The notes under the pieces are model-generated. The model searched no databases. It saw only the letters and a list, made by a program, of their open reading frames with translations, and was not told where the DNA came from. Below, piece by piece: positions 7,641 through 14,788 of a DNA stretch of 64,000 nucleotides. Made by a program: the position numbers and the translations under genes. Numbering within the stretch: position 1 is the first letter of the stretch; the number at the start of each line of letters is the position of its first letter. This DNA is from Acidimicrobiales bacterium. GTDB lineage: Bacteria > Actinomycetota > Acidimicrobiia > Acidimicrobiales > DATDAH01. The stretch lies in contig JAEUJM010000031.1 of NCBI GenBank assembly GCA_016794585.1, forward strand, positions 1 through 64,000. Reading direction: 5' to 3'.

Positions 7641-8819
7641 ATGCGCTTCCGCTTCACGCCGGAGCAGGCGGCCCTCCAAGAGGAGATCCGTGCCTACTTC
7701 ACCGAGCTGATGACCCCCGAGCTCCGGGAGGAGCTGCGCGGTACCGAAGGCGTCGGCCCCGTGCCCCGCAAGGTGGCCCTCAAGATGGGGGCGGACGGGT
7801 GGCTCGGCGTCGGCTGGCCCAAGGAGTACGGCGGCCGCGGCCTCACGCCGGTCGAGCAGTTCATCTTCTTCGACGAGTCGATGGCCTTCGGCGCCCCGGT
7901 GCCCGTCCTCAGCGTCAACTCGGTGGCGCCCACGATCATGCAGTTCGGCAGCGAGGAGCAGAAGCAGTTCTTCCTGCCCAAGATCCTCGCCGGCGAGATC
8001 CACTTCGCCATCGGCTACACCGAGCCCGACCACGGCACCGACCTGGCCGCGCTCGAGACCCGGGCCGTGCGCGACGGCGACGAGTACGTCATCAACGGCA
8101 CCAAGATCTTCACCTCACTGGCCAGCGACGCCGACTACATCTGGCTCGCCTGCCGCACGAACCCCGAGGCCCCCCGCCACAAGGGGATCTCGATGATCAT
8201 CGTCCCCACCGACACCCCGGGCTTCAGCTACACGCCGATCGATTCCATCGGGTCGTTCAACACCAACTACACGTTCTTCGAGGACGTGCGGGTGCCCGTG
8301 TCCAACCTGGTCGGGCCCGAGGACGGCGGCTGGGGGCTCATCACCAACCAGCTCAACCACGAGCGGGTCACCATCTGCTCGTCGGGGATCATCGAGCGCC
8401 GCTACCGCGACCTGCTGGCGTGGACCAAGGAGACGACCACCGCCGACGGTGAGCGCATCATCGACCTCCCCTGGGTGCAGCGGAACCTGGCCCACATCCG
8501 GGCCCACCACGAGTTCCTGCGCCTGGCCAACTACGAGATCGCCTTCAAGGCCGAGCGGGGCGACCCGCTCAACCCGGCCGACGCCTCGGTGGTGAAGGTC
8601 TACGGCTCCGAGCTTTACATGGAGGCCTACGACCTCATGCTCGAGATCGTGGGCGCGGCCGCCGGCGTGGAGGACGGCTCGCCCGGCGCCGTGCTCCGGG
8701 GCCAGCTCCAGGCCGACATCCGCAGCCAGCACGTCCTCACCTTCGGCGGCGGCACGAACGAGATGCAGCGGGGCCTCATCGCGGTGTTCGCCCTCGGCAT
8801 GCCGGGGAGCCCCCGGTGA
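7641..8819 (+). CDS. Acyl-CoA dehydrogenase, large-type subunit
   Basis: The 392-residue flavoprotein has the three acyl-CoA dehydrogenase domains. The N-terminal helical part begins MRFRFTPEQAALQEEI. The mid beta domain includes IGYTEPDHGTDLAAL and the FAD-binding strand YVINGTKIFTS. The C-terminal helices end in TFGGGTNEMQR. The usual catalytic Glu of the Y-E-G-T motif is Gly here, as in some actinobacterial FadE proteins that place the base elsewhere or act in heteromers. The next gene, 54 nt downstream, is a second, shorter dehydrogenase, so the two probably form a heteromeric enzyme like the mycobacterial cholesterol side-chain ChsE1/ChsE2. Substrate is unknown but probably a branched or polycyclic acyl-CoA. 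Confidence 0.85.
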   Translation: MRFRFTPEQAALQEEIRAYFTELMTPELREELRGTEGVGPVPRKVALKMGADGWLGVGWPKEYGGRGLTPVEQFIFFDESMAFGAPVPVLSVNSVAPTIMQFGSEEQKQFFLPKILAGEIHFAIGYTEPDHGTDLAALETRAVRDGDEYVINGTKIFTSLASDADYIWLACRTNPEAPRHKGISMIIVPTDTPGFSYTPIDSIGSFNTNYTFFEDVRVPVSNLVGPEDGGWGLITNQLNHERVTICSSGIIERRYRDLLAWTKETTTADGERIIDLPWVQRNLAHIRAHHEFLRLANYEIAFKAERGDPLNPADASVVKVYGSELYMEAYDLMLEIVGAAAGVEDGSPGAVLRGQLQADIRSQHVLTFGGGTNEMQRGLIAVFALGMPGSPR

Positions 8820-8873
8820 GCCGGCCCGCCCTCGCCCGCCTCATCCCCTCCCACCCGCTCGAGGAGCGCTGAC

Positions 8874-9944
8874 ATGGACCTGGACCTGACCGAGGAGCAG
8901 GAGGCCGTCGTCGCGCTGGCCGAGCAGATCTTCACCGGAGAGGTGACCGGCGAGCGCTGCCGCGCCGTGGAGGACGGTGACACCGGCGTCGACACCGCGC
9001 TGTGGTCGACCCTCGCCGAGGCCGGGCTGCTCGCCCTCTGCGTCCCCGAGTCCGCCGGCGGCACCGGCTACGGCGCGGTCGAGGCGACCCTGCTGCTGCA
9101 GGAGCTCGGCCGGGCGTGTGCACTCGTCCCGCTGCAACCGACGTTGATGGGCACGATCTTCGTCGCCGAGCACGCCTCCAACCAGCAGGCCGCGGCGATG
9201 CTCGCCGGCGTCGCCGAGGGCGAGCGAACGTTCGCGGTGGCCCTCGCCGACGACCCCCGGGCCCCGCTGCGGGCGCCGGCGCTCACCCACGACGGGAGCG
9301 GTCTCCACGGCATCAAGACCGCGGTCGGGTTCGCCCCCACCGCCGATGTCCTGCTCGTCACCGCGGCCGACGGCGTCTACGCCGTCGAGGCCGGCGCCGA
9401 CGGCGTCACCATCGAGCCCCAGCTGCTCCAGCACAAGCTCCGGGCCGGGCAGATCACCTTCGCCGGCGCCCCCGCCGAGCGCGTCGCCGGCCCCGAGGGC
9501 GTCGCCCGCCTCGTCGACCTGGCCACCCTCGGCGTGTGCGCGCTCGTGTTCGGCGCCTGCGACAAGGCGCTGCGCGTGACCGCCGAGTACTCGGGCCAGC
9601 GCCACCAGTTCGGCCGGCCCATCGGCAGCTTCCAGGCCGTGGAGACCCGACTGGCCGACGCGTTCATCGCCCTCAACGGGGTGCGCCTGACGACGCTGTC
9701 GGCCGCGACGATGCTCGACGAACACGCCCCCGAGGCCACCGAGTCCGTGGCCATCGCCAAGTACTGGGCGGCCCGGGCGGCGGACATCGTCGGCCACGCC
9801 AGCCTCCACGTCCACGGCGGCATCAGCATCGACCGGGATTACCCGGTCCACCGCTACTTCCTCTGGGCCAAGACCCTCGAGCACGAGCTCGGCGGCAAGT
9901 CCGACCAGCTCACCACCATCGGCGCCGGCATCGCCGCCGGCTGA
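8874..9944 (+). CDS. Acyl-CoA dehydrogenase, small-type partner subunit
   Basis: The 356-residue protein starts MDLDLTEEQEAVVALAEQIF and contains the C-terminal motif RHQFGRPIGSFQAV of the family. It lacks the classic glycine-rich end motif and stops at HVHGGISIDRDYPVHRYF. Such short partners are usual in two-gene fadE pairs of actinobacteria, in which one subunit carries the catalytic base and both share FAD. It is translated from the same strand 54 nt after the first dehydrogenase. The pairing is inferred from position and length. Confidence 0.8.
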   Translation: MDLDLTEEQEAVVALAEQIFTGEVTGERCRAVEDGDTGVDTALWSTLAEAGLLALCVPESAGGTGYGAVEATLLLQELGRACALVPLQPTLMGTIFVAEHASNQQAAAMLAGVAEGERTFAVALADDPRAPLRAPALTHDGSGLHGIKTAVGFAPTADVLLVTAADGVYAVEAGADGVTIEPQLLQHKLRAGQITFAGAPAERVAGPEGVARLVDLATLGVCALVFGACDKALRVTAEYSGQRHQFGRPIGSFQAVETRLADAFIALNGVRLTTLSAATMLDEHAPEATESVAIAKYWAARAADIVGHASLHVHGGISIDRDYPVHRYFLWAKTLEHELGGKSDQLTTIGAGIAAG

Positions 9945-10009
9945 GACAGTTCACGGCGGCCGATCACCGTCGTTCCGAGATCTGGTCGAAGTCCGCGTCG
10001 TCGGGTGGA

Positions 10010-10357
10010 TCAGTGGGCCAGGTGGAGGCGCAGCGCCTCGTCGAGCGCGGCCACGTCCGGGCCCGACAGCATGCCGAGGGCATCCCCGATGCGCTCGACC
10101 GCAACCGACCGCACCTGCTCGGCCTGGGCCTTCGAGTCGTGCGGGAGGCCCGTCGCCTCCGCGCTGAGGAGCACCTGGAACGGGTACACCCGAGTGGTGT
10201 TCCTGGTCACCGGCACGACCGTCACCACCCCTCGGCCCAGTCGGTTCGCCGTCGTGTTCGCACCGTCGTTGCTGACGATCACGGCCGGCCGGCGCTTGTC
10301 GGACTCCGAGCCGAGCACCGGATCGAGGTCGACCCAGCGGATCTCCCCCCGACGCAT
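10010..10357 (-). CDS. mazF: MazF/PemK-type mRNA interferase toxin
   Basis: The 115-residue protein shows the MazF fold landmarks: an N-terminal [17 protein letters not shown] strand, [11 protein letters not shown], the TVVPVTRNT strand and the C-terminal [13 protein letters not shown] with a closing helix. Family members cut mRNA at short sequence motifs. Its ATG (10357-10355) overlaps the TGA of the antitoxin gene by one base (TGATG), which couples translation and keeps toxin subordinate to antitoxin. It converges on the acyl-CoA dehydrogenase gene. Confidence 0.9.
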   Translation of the reverse strand: MRRGEIRWVDLDPVLGSESDKRRPAVIVSNDGANTTANRLGRGVVTVVPVTRNTTRVYPFQVLLSAEATGLPHDSKAQAEQVRSVAVERIGDALGMLSGPDVAALDEALRLHLAH

Positions 10358-10575
10358 CAGCCGAGCCCGTCCGACGTCGCGGTGTCCCAGTGCTCGGCGT
10401 CGTCGCCGCCCGCCCACTCCGCCCATGCCTCCTCGTAGGCAGCACCGAGCTCGGAGGCCCGGAGGAGCCGGACCGCTCGACGCAACGCTGCGGAACGGGA
10501 GTCGAGACCACGATCCTGCGCGTAGGTGTCGAGGTAGGCCACGTCCTCCTCGGGCAGACTGACGCTGAGCTTCAT
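10357..10575 (-). CDS. Ribbon-helix-helix antitoxin of the mazF pair
   Basis: The 72-residue protein begins with a ribbon-helix-helix ([19 protein letters not shown], then [14 protein letters not shown]). Its acidic, Trp-rich tail ([17 protein letters not shown]) is the usual toxin-neutralising segment. It is the first gene of a two-gene leftward operon with mazF. Upstream on the minus strand, TAGCAT (10587-10582) ends seven bases before the ATG, so the mRNA is probably leaderless. Tandem 9-mers next to it could be its operator. Confidence 0.85.
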   Translation of the reverse strand: MKLSVSLPEEDVAYLDTYAQDRGLDSRSAALRRAVRLLRASELGAAYEEAWAEWAGGDDAEHWDTATSDGLG

Positions 10576-10579
10576 ACTT

Positions 10580-10600
10580 TGATGCTACTACTGGTGCTAC
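10580..10600 (-). promoter_or_regulatory. Tandem 9-mers, candidate antitoxin operator and -10
   Basis: TGATGCTAC at 10580-10588 and TGGTGCTAC at 10592-10600 form a direct repeat with a 12-bp period, one mismatch apart. The first copy contains the reverse of a -10-like TAGCAT. Short direct repeats on one helix face are the standard target of ribbon-helix-helix antitoxins, so this is the likely autoregulatory site of the leftward MazEF module. Inference from pattern only. Confidence 0.5.
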
Positions 10601-10642
10601 CCACCGGCTACCAACCCGATGCGGGCGGCGCCGACGGCGCCG

Positions 10643-10678
10643 TTGTCGCCAACGTGGGACAGTGGCATAGTCATGCCA
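10643..10678 (+). promoter_or_regulatory. Promoter and palindrome of the rightward MazEF module
   Basis: A -35-like TTGTCG (10643-10648) lies 17 nt before a -10-like CATAGT (10666-10671). The predicted start is at about 10678, the A of the ATG, so the transcript would be leaderless. The palindrome TGGCAT-AGTC-ATGCCA (10663-10678) covers the -10 and the start codon and could be the operator. No Shine-Dalgarno sequence precedes the gene, which agrees with this reading. Confidence 0.5.
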
Positions 10679-10914
10679 TGGCTCGCACACGTGTCAGCAC
10701 GACCGTCGACGGGACCTTGCTCGCGAAGGCAAGAGAGGCGACCGGCGCACCGACCGACGCGGCGCTGTTCGACCAGGCCCTCGACGCTCTGCTCGCGCAA
10801 CGGCGAAGCACGGAGATCGACGCCTCCTACTCGGCCTACGACGAGCGGCCGCTCGACGAGCCCGATGAGTGGGGAGACCTCGCGTCGTTCCGCTCGGCCG
10901 CCGCCGCGTCATGA
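10678..10914 (+). CDS. VapB/MazE-like antitoxin
   Basis: The 78-residue protein starts [21 protein letters not shown], a ribbon-helix-helix type N-terminus seen in VapB and MazE antitoxins of actinobacteria. It ends in an acidic segment ([13 protein letters not shown]) expected to bind toxin. Its TGA overlaps the toxin ATG by four bases (ATGA at 10911-10914). It is read away from the other MazEF module across a 102-bp shared intergenic region. Confidence 0.8.
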   Translation: MARTRVSTTVDGTLLAKAREATGAPTDAALFDQALDALLAQRRSTEIDASYSAYDERPLDEPDEWGDLASFRSAAAAS

Positions 10915-11237
10915 GCGACCAGCCACGCCGGGGCGAGCTCTGGTGGTGCGAGCTGCCCGAGATCAGCCGTCGCCCCGTCGTCGTGCTCAGCCGGGACGCC
11001 GCCATCCCTCGCCTGCGCCGCGCCCTCGTCGCTCCCTGCACGACGACCGTTCGCGGCCTGGCCAGTGAGGTGCTGCTCGAACCGGGGGCGGATCCCGTGC
11101 CACGACCGAGCGCGGTCAACCTCGACTTGGTCGAGAGCGTGTCCCTCGGTGTCCTGGTCGACCGCCTGGGCCGCCTGAGCGACGAGCGCATGCGAGAGGT
11201 CTGCGCCGCCCTGTCGGTCGCCGTCGACTGCCGCTGA
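10911..11237 (+). CDS. mazF: MazF/PemK-type toxin, second copy
   Basis: The 108-residue protein has MazF signatures: [25 protein letters not shown] at the N-terminus, the strand [12 protein letters not shown], and the core [20 protein letters not shown] near the C-terminus. It is divergent from the first MazF and clearly not a recent duplicate, since the N-terminal strand and loop lengths differ. Start ATG 10911 lies inside the antitoxin stop, giving translational coupling. A member of the actinobacterial MazF/PemK group is the safest call. Confidence 0.88.
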   Translation: MSDQPRRGELWWCELPEISRRPVVVLSRDAAIPRLRRALVAPCTTTVRGLASEVLLEPGADPVPRPSAVNLDLVESVSLGVLVDRLGRLSDERMREVCAALSVAVDCR

Positions 11238-11286
11238 TCCTCCGCGCGCTCACCTCGCCGGCCGGCGGCGAGGGACGGGACGCTGA

Positions 11287-11946
11287 TCAGCCGCCGCGGC
11301 GGGCGAGCCGATCCTGGAGGGGGACGCGCCACTCGGCGGCGAGGGCCGGGTGCTCGGCGAGGGCGGCGACCAGGTCCCGGCGCTCGAGGTGGCGGTCGCC
11401 CATCGCTTCGTGGGCATCGAGCACGGACACCGAGCGCGGGTCGGTCTCGACCACTTCGAGCGTCGACCCGACGGTGACCTCACCGGGCTCCAGCACCCGG
11501 AGGTACCAGCCGGTCCGGCCGTTCGAGCGCATGCGGGCCTGGATGTCGGCCCGCTGGCGGTGCAGAGCCAGCTTGAAGCAGGGCCAGCGAGGCTGGCACA
11601 CCTCGAGCAGGGCGCCGTCCCAGCGCCACCGGTCACCGATGTGGACGTCGGCCTCGAGCGCGCCGGCGGTCGACAGGTTCTCCCCGAACGGTGCGTCCCC
11701 GAGCGTCTCCCCCAGCTCGTCCTCCCACGCCGGCAGGTGCTCGGACGGGTAGGCGTAGACCGCCTTGTCAGGGCCTCCGTGCACCGCCAGGTCGGCCTGG
11801 CCGTCACCGCTGAGGTTGACCAGGGACAGCCACAGGATCGTCCCGGTCGCGACCGGCCGCTTCGCGATCCCGCTGTACACGCGCTCGCCGCCGGCGTCCG
11901 CCAGCACCGCCGGTGTCCCCACGTTGACGGCGGCCACGTCGATCAC
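11287..11946 (-). CDS. MOSC-domain protein (YiiM-like)
   Basis: The 219-residue protein carries a MOSC domain. It has an N-terminal VNVGTPAVL strand, GGPDKAVYAYPSEH, FGENLSTAG, and the conserved Cys in CQPRWPCFKLALH, the position of the sulfur or molybdenum-binding Cys. YiiM and YcbX, the best known members, detoxify N-hydroxylated compounds as part of molybdenum-dependent chains. The GTG at 11946 fits the start of homology. It is divergent from the TetR gene. Confidence 0.8.
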   Translation of the reverse strand: MIDVAAVNVGTPAVLADAGGERVYSGIAKRPVATGTILWLSLVNLSGDGQADLAVHGGPDKAVYAYPSEHLPAWEDELGETLGDAPFGENLSTAGALEADVHIGDRWRWDGALLEVCQPRWPCFKLALHRQRADIQARMRSNGRTGWYLRVLEPGEVTVGSTLEVVETDPRSVSVLDAHEAMGDRHLERRDLVAALAEHPALAAEWRVPLQDRLARRGG

Positions 11947-12086
11947 GGACCGCAACCTACCGGCGGGAGGCTGGTCGAGGGCCGAACCGCCACCACCGGA
12001 CTCGAGGGACCTGCGCCGCATCGACCGTGGCCGTCGAGGGCCGCTTCCTTCGAGCGCACGTCGAGCACTCCGGGTCGCATATTGAC

Positions 12087-12125
12087 CAGTACGCTCTTGT
12101 ACTGAATACAGGATCGTCCTATCCT
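12087..12125 (+). promoter_or_regulatory. TetR promoter with CAGTAC-N6-GTACTG operator
   Basis: A perfect inverted repeat, CAGTAC-GCTCTT-GTACTG, lies at 12087-12104. It overlaps a -35-like TTGTAC (12097-12102) that is 17 nt from a -10-like TATCCT (12120-12125), predicting a start about at the GTG codon 12132. A second possible -35, TTGACC (12082-12087), touches the other arm. The size and spacing suit a TetR dimer, so this is most likely the autoregulatory site of the adjacent gene. Confidence 0.55.
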
Positions 12126-12131
12126 GGAACC

Positions 12132-12770
12132 GTGACCACGAAGGCGAGCGCCGCCGAGACGACCCGTCGCTACGAATCGCCGCGGCGCGCCAAGCAGGCG
12201 CAGGAGACCCGGGCCGCGGTGATGGCGGCCGCCGGCTCGCTGTTCACCACCCGGGGGTGGGCCGGAACCGGCATGCGTGACGTGGCCAAGGCCGCCGGCG
12301 TCGCCACCGAGACCGTCTACTCCCACTTCTCGTCGAAGCGGGTGCTGCTGCAGGCGGTGATCGACGTGGCCGTGGTCGGCGACGAACAGCAGGTGGCGGT
12401 GGCAGAGCGGGAGGAGTTCGCCGCACTCGGCCGCGGCCCGCGGTCCGAGCGGATCGCCGGCGCCGCCGCGCTCATCCGGGCCATCAACGAGCGCACGGCC
12501 CCGTACGCCGGGGTCATCCGCGAGGCGGCGCCGGCCGACGAGCAGATCGCCGAGGTGCTCGCCGCCACCCGGGCCCGTCAGCGCTCGGACGTCGAAGCCG
12601 GCCTGGTCCTCATCCTCGGCCGGGCCCCGACGACGGTCGAGGCCGACGAGGTGTGGGCCCTGTTGAGCCCCGAGCTCTACCTGCTGCTCGTCGACACCGC
12701 CGGCTGGACGCCGAACGCGTACGAGGCGTGGATGGCCACGCTCCTCGAGCGCACCCTTCCGCACACCTGA
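12132..12770 (+). CDS. TetR-family transcriptional regulator
   Basis: The 212-residue protein has the TetR N-terminal HTH: TRAAVMAAAGSLFTTRGWAGTGMRDVAKAAGVATETVYSHF split over residues 25-65. A helical ligand domain follows. The GTG at 12132 is preceded by a palindrome and promoter that would give a leaderless message. It is co-directional with, and 17 nt from, the hemerythrin/SRPBCC gene, so it probably controls that gene and itself. Ligand unknown. Confidence 0.85.
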   Translation: MTTKASAAETTRRYESPRRAKQAQETRAAVMAAAGSLFTTRGWAGTGMRDVAKAAGVATETVYSHFSSKRVLLQAVIDVAVVGDEQQVAVAEREEFAALGRGPRSERIAGAAALIRAINERTAPYAGVIREAAPADEQIAEVLAATRARQRSDVEAGLVLILGRAPTTVEADEVWALLSPELYLLLVDTAGWTPNAYEAWMATLLERTLPHT

Positions 12771-12787
12771 CCCCAGGGAGGCTTGCC

Positions 12788-13951
12788 ATGGACGTCGCCG
12801 CCACCGCACCGGCCGACACCCGCATGATGACCGTCGTGCACGACGCCCTGCGCCGGGACATCGAGCGCGCCACCACCGCCCTCGCGGCGAGCCCGCCGCC
12901 GGGCGACCGGCAGCGCCGGGCCATCGCCCGCCACCTCGCCTGGATGATGACGTTCCTGCACGCCCACCACGAGTCCGAGGACAACGGTCTGTACCCCGTG
13001 GTGCGGGACCGACGACCGGACGCCGCCGCCCTCCTCGACGCGATGGACGCGGACCACCGAGCGGTGGCCGAGCGGGTCGACGAGGTGGAGGCTGCCGCCT
13101 CGGCCTACGCGGCGAGCGACGCCGAGACCGACTGCTCCCGCCTCCTCGACGCGATCGTCGCGCTGGAAGCCGACCTGCTCCCCCACCTGCGCCGGGAGGA
13201 GGACGAGGCCATGCCCCTGGTCGCCGCGGCCGTCACCGACGACGAATGGAAAGCGATCGAGCAGGAGCACAACCTCGACGGCAAGTCGCCCGCCCAGCTC
13301 GGCAAGGAAGGCCACTGGCTGATCGACGACGCCACCCCCGAGTCCCGGGAGCTGGTCCTCGGCCTCGTGCCACCCGTCCAGCGATTCGTCCTGGTCCACG
13401 GGTTCGGCCGGGCCTACCGGCGCGAGCGTGACGCATGCTGGCACCCGGCCCGCGCCACTCGACGGGTCCAGAAGACCGGTCGGACGGAGGTGGTCGTGGA
13501 TGCCGATCCCGACGCGGTCTGGGACGTCGTGCGCGATCCGACCCGGGTCGGCGAGTGGAGCCACGAGTGCGTCGCCGCCACCTGGCTCGGCGGGGCGGCG
13601 CACGCCGAGCCCGGCGCCCGGTTCCGCGGACGCAACCACCAGGGGCTGCTCCGCTGGGGACGAGTCTGCGAGGTGCTGAGCGCGGACGACCACGAGCTCG
13701 TGTGGCGGACCGTGCCGACGAGGCTCTACCCCGACAGCTCGATCTGGAGGATCCGGGTCGAGCCCGCCGACGGCGGCGCCCGGGTGATCCAGACCTTCGA
13801 GGTGGTGCGCGGCCCCAAGGTCCTCGACCCGATCTACGCGACCCTCGCCCCGAACCACCGCGACCGCGACGCAGCCCTCCGCGAAGATCTGCAGCGCCTC
13901 GGCGCCGTGGCCGGCACCCAACGCCCAGGACGTCGACCGGTCCCGGGGTGA
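12788..13951 (+). CDS. Hemerythrin-like domain fused to SRPBCC domain
   Basis: The 387-residue protein has two parts. Residues 10-165 form a hemerythrin/HHE helical bundle with candidate iron ligands H18, H61-x-x-E64, H90 and H133-x3-E137. Residues about 230-385 form an SRPBCC/polyketide-cyclase-type fold that starts TEVVVDADPDAVWDVVRDPTRVGEW and ends in a long helix. A strong AGGGAGG precedes ATG 12788. Hemerythrin domains sense or store O2, NO or iron; SRPBCC domains bind hydrophobic ligands. The fusion could be a redox- or gas-sensitive lipid-binding protein; this is inference. Confidence 0.75.
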   Translation: MDVAATAPADTRMMTVVHDALRRDIERATTALAASPPPGDRQRRAIARHLAWMMTFLHAHHESEDNGLYPVVRDRRPDAAALLDAMDADHRAVAERVDEVEAAASAYAASDAETDCSRLLDAIVALEADLLPHLRREEDEAMPLVAAAVTDDEWKAIEQEHNLDGKSPAQLGKEGHWLIDDATPESRELVLGLVPPVQRFVLVHGFGRAYRRERDACWHPARATRRVQKTGRTEVVVDADPDAVWDVVRDPTRVGEWSHECVAATWLGGAAHAEPGARFRGRNHQGLLRWGRVCEVLSADDHELVWRTVPTRLYPDSSIWRIRVEPADGGARVIQTFEVVRGPKVLDPIYATLAPNHRDRDAALREDLQRLGAVAGTQRPGRRPVPG

Positions 13952-14018
13952 TCCCGGGCTCATCGCTGAGCCGCCTCGGAATCACCACGCGTCCCACACT
14001 GTCGATGGTTGCCTCGAT
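13929..14018 (-). pseudogene. AbrB/VapB-type antitoxin N-terminal remnant
   Basis: About 30 codons on the minus strand read IEATIDSVGRVVIPRRLSDE and then PGITPG, the classic SpoVT-AbrB antitoxin opening (M-E-A-T-I-D-x-x-G-R-[IV]-V-I-P-K-x-L-R-D-x-L-G-L). The position of the initiator Met is ATC, and no start codon lies nearby in frame. Beyond residue 30 the similarity stops, where the frame enters the 3' end of the hemerythrin gene. No partner toxin is left. It looks like the relic of a lost TA module. Confidence 0.5.
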
Positions 14019-14056
14019 GCCGGAAGGCCCCCATGCGGACGCCGTCCGTCTGGAGC

Positions 14057-14599
14057 TCAACGACCGAGGAGGAGGTCCTCGGCCCGCCGGTGTCCGGCGT
14101 CGAAGTCGACACTGAGGTCGACGTAGGGCACGCCGGCCTCGCGACACTCGTCACGCAGGACGCGGCTCCAGTCGGCGATCCACGCCGGAAGGAGGGCGAG
14201 GGTCTCGGGGGGCAGGTGGCGGTGCCAGCGGTTGCGACCCTCGTGGGCGAGGATGGCGTCGAGGCGGGGCTCCACCATGCCCACGAACACGACCCGCCGC
14301 TCGACCCACGATGCCAACTTGGCGACGTGGCGGGGCAGGAAGCCCACCCCCTCGATCACGTAGTCGTCGGCGAGGTAGGCGCAGCTCTCGGCCATCCGTT
14401 CGAAGTAGGGGAAGAAGAGGTCGGCCTCGGCACCCGGCGGAACGCCGACGTCGCCGGCGGGGCCGAAGTCGGGCCGGAGCATGCCCACGACGTCGCGCAC
14501 GGTGTCGGTCGAGCACCAGCCGGCGCCGAGCGCCGATGCCACGCGTTGGGCCAGCAGCGTCTTGCCGCACCGCGGCGCACCGCCAATCAGGGAGAGCAC
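14057..14599 (-). CDS. P-loop kinase-like ATPase
   Basis: The 180-residue protein opens with a Walker A, LIGGAPRCGKTLLAQR at residues 4-19, directly after the GTG start. The rest resembles small P-loop kinases (zeta-toxin or 2-phosphoglycerate kinase-like): STDTVRDVVGML, an acidic strand VIEGVGFLP, and RRVVFVGMVEP. No substrate signature is recognised. It is divergent from rph, so its promoter shares the region with the rifamycin element. Confidence 0.65.
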   Translation of the reverse strand: MLSLIGGAPRCGKTLLAQRVASALGAGWCSTDTVRDVVGMLRPDFGPAGDVGVPPGAEADLFFPYFERMAESCAYLADDYVIEGVGFLPRHVAKLASWVERRVVFVGMVEPRLDAILAHEGRNRWHRHLPPETLALLPAWIADWSRVLRDECREAGVPYVDLSVDFDAGHRRAEDLLLGR

Positions 14600-14678
14600 C
14601 CGACGATCATGACCGCCGGATCGAGGCGCCGCCGCGCCGGTCGTCCTCCCCCGCCGTGAAAACCGTACCGCAGGGTGG

Positions 14679-14697
14679 GGGGCTTGTGGCAAGGACC
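14679..14697 (+). promoter_or_regulatory. Rifamycin-associated element (RAE)
   Basis: GGGGCTTGTGGCAAGGACC matches the published 19-bp RAE of actinobacterial rifamycin-resistance genes (GGGGCTTGCGGCAAGGCCC, as I recall it) at 17 of 19 positions. It retains the CTTG...CAAG arms. It lies 92 nt upstream of the rph start and on the expected side. RAEs are required for rifamycin-inducible expression of such genes. Confidence 0.8.
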
Positions 14698-14756
14698 GGA
14701 TCCGTGCTGAGAATGCGCCCTCCGGATCGGCGGGCCACGCCGGCGCCGGCCACGAC

Positions 14757-14776
14757 GACACGACACGACACGACAC
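14757..14776 (+). repeat. Four tandem GACAC units in the rph leader
   Basis: Four perfect copies of the pentamer GACAC run from 14757 to 14776, ending directly at the GAGGGG ribosome-binding sequence (14777-14782) of rph. The unit length is not a multiple of three, and it lies in untranslated leader. Slippage would change the leader length but not the protein. Confidence 0.75.
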
Positions 14777-14788
14777 GAGGGGACGCGG

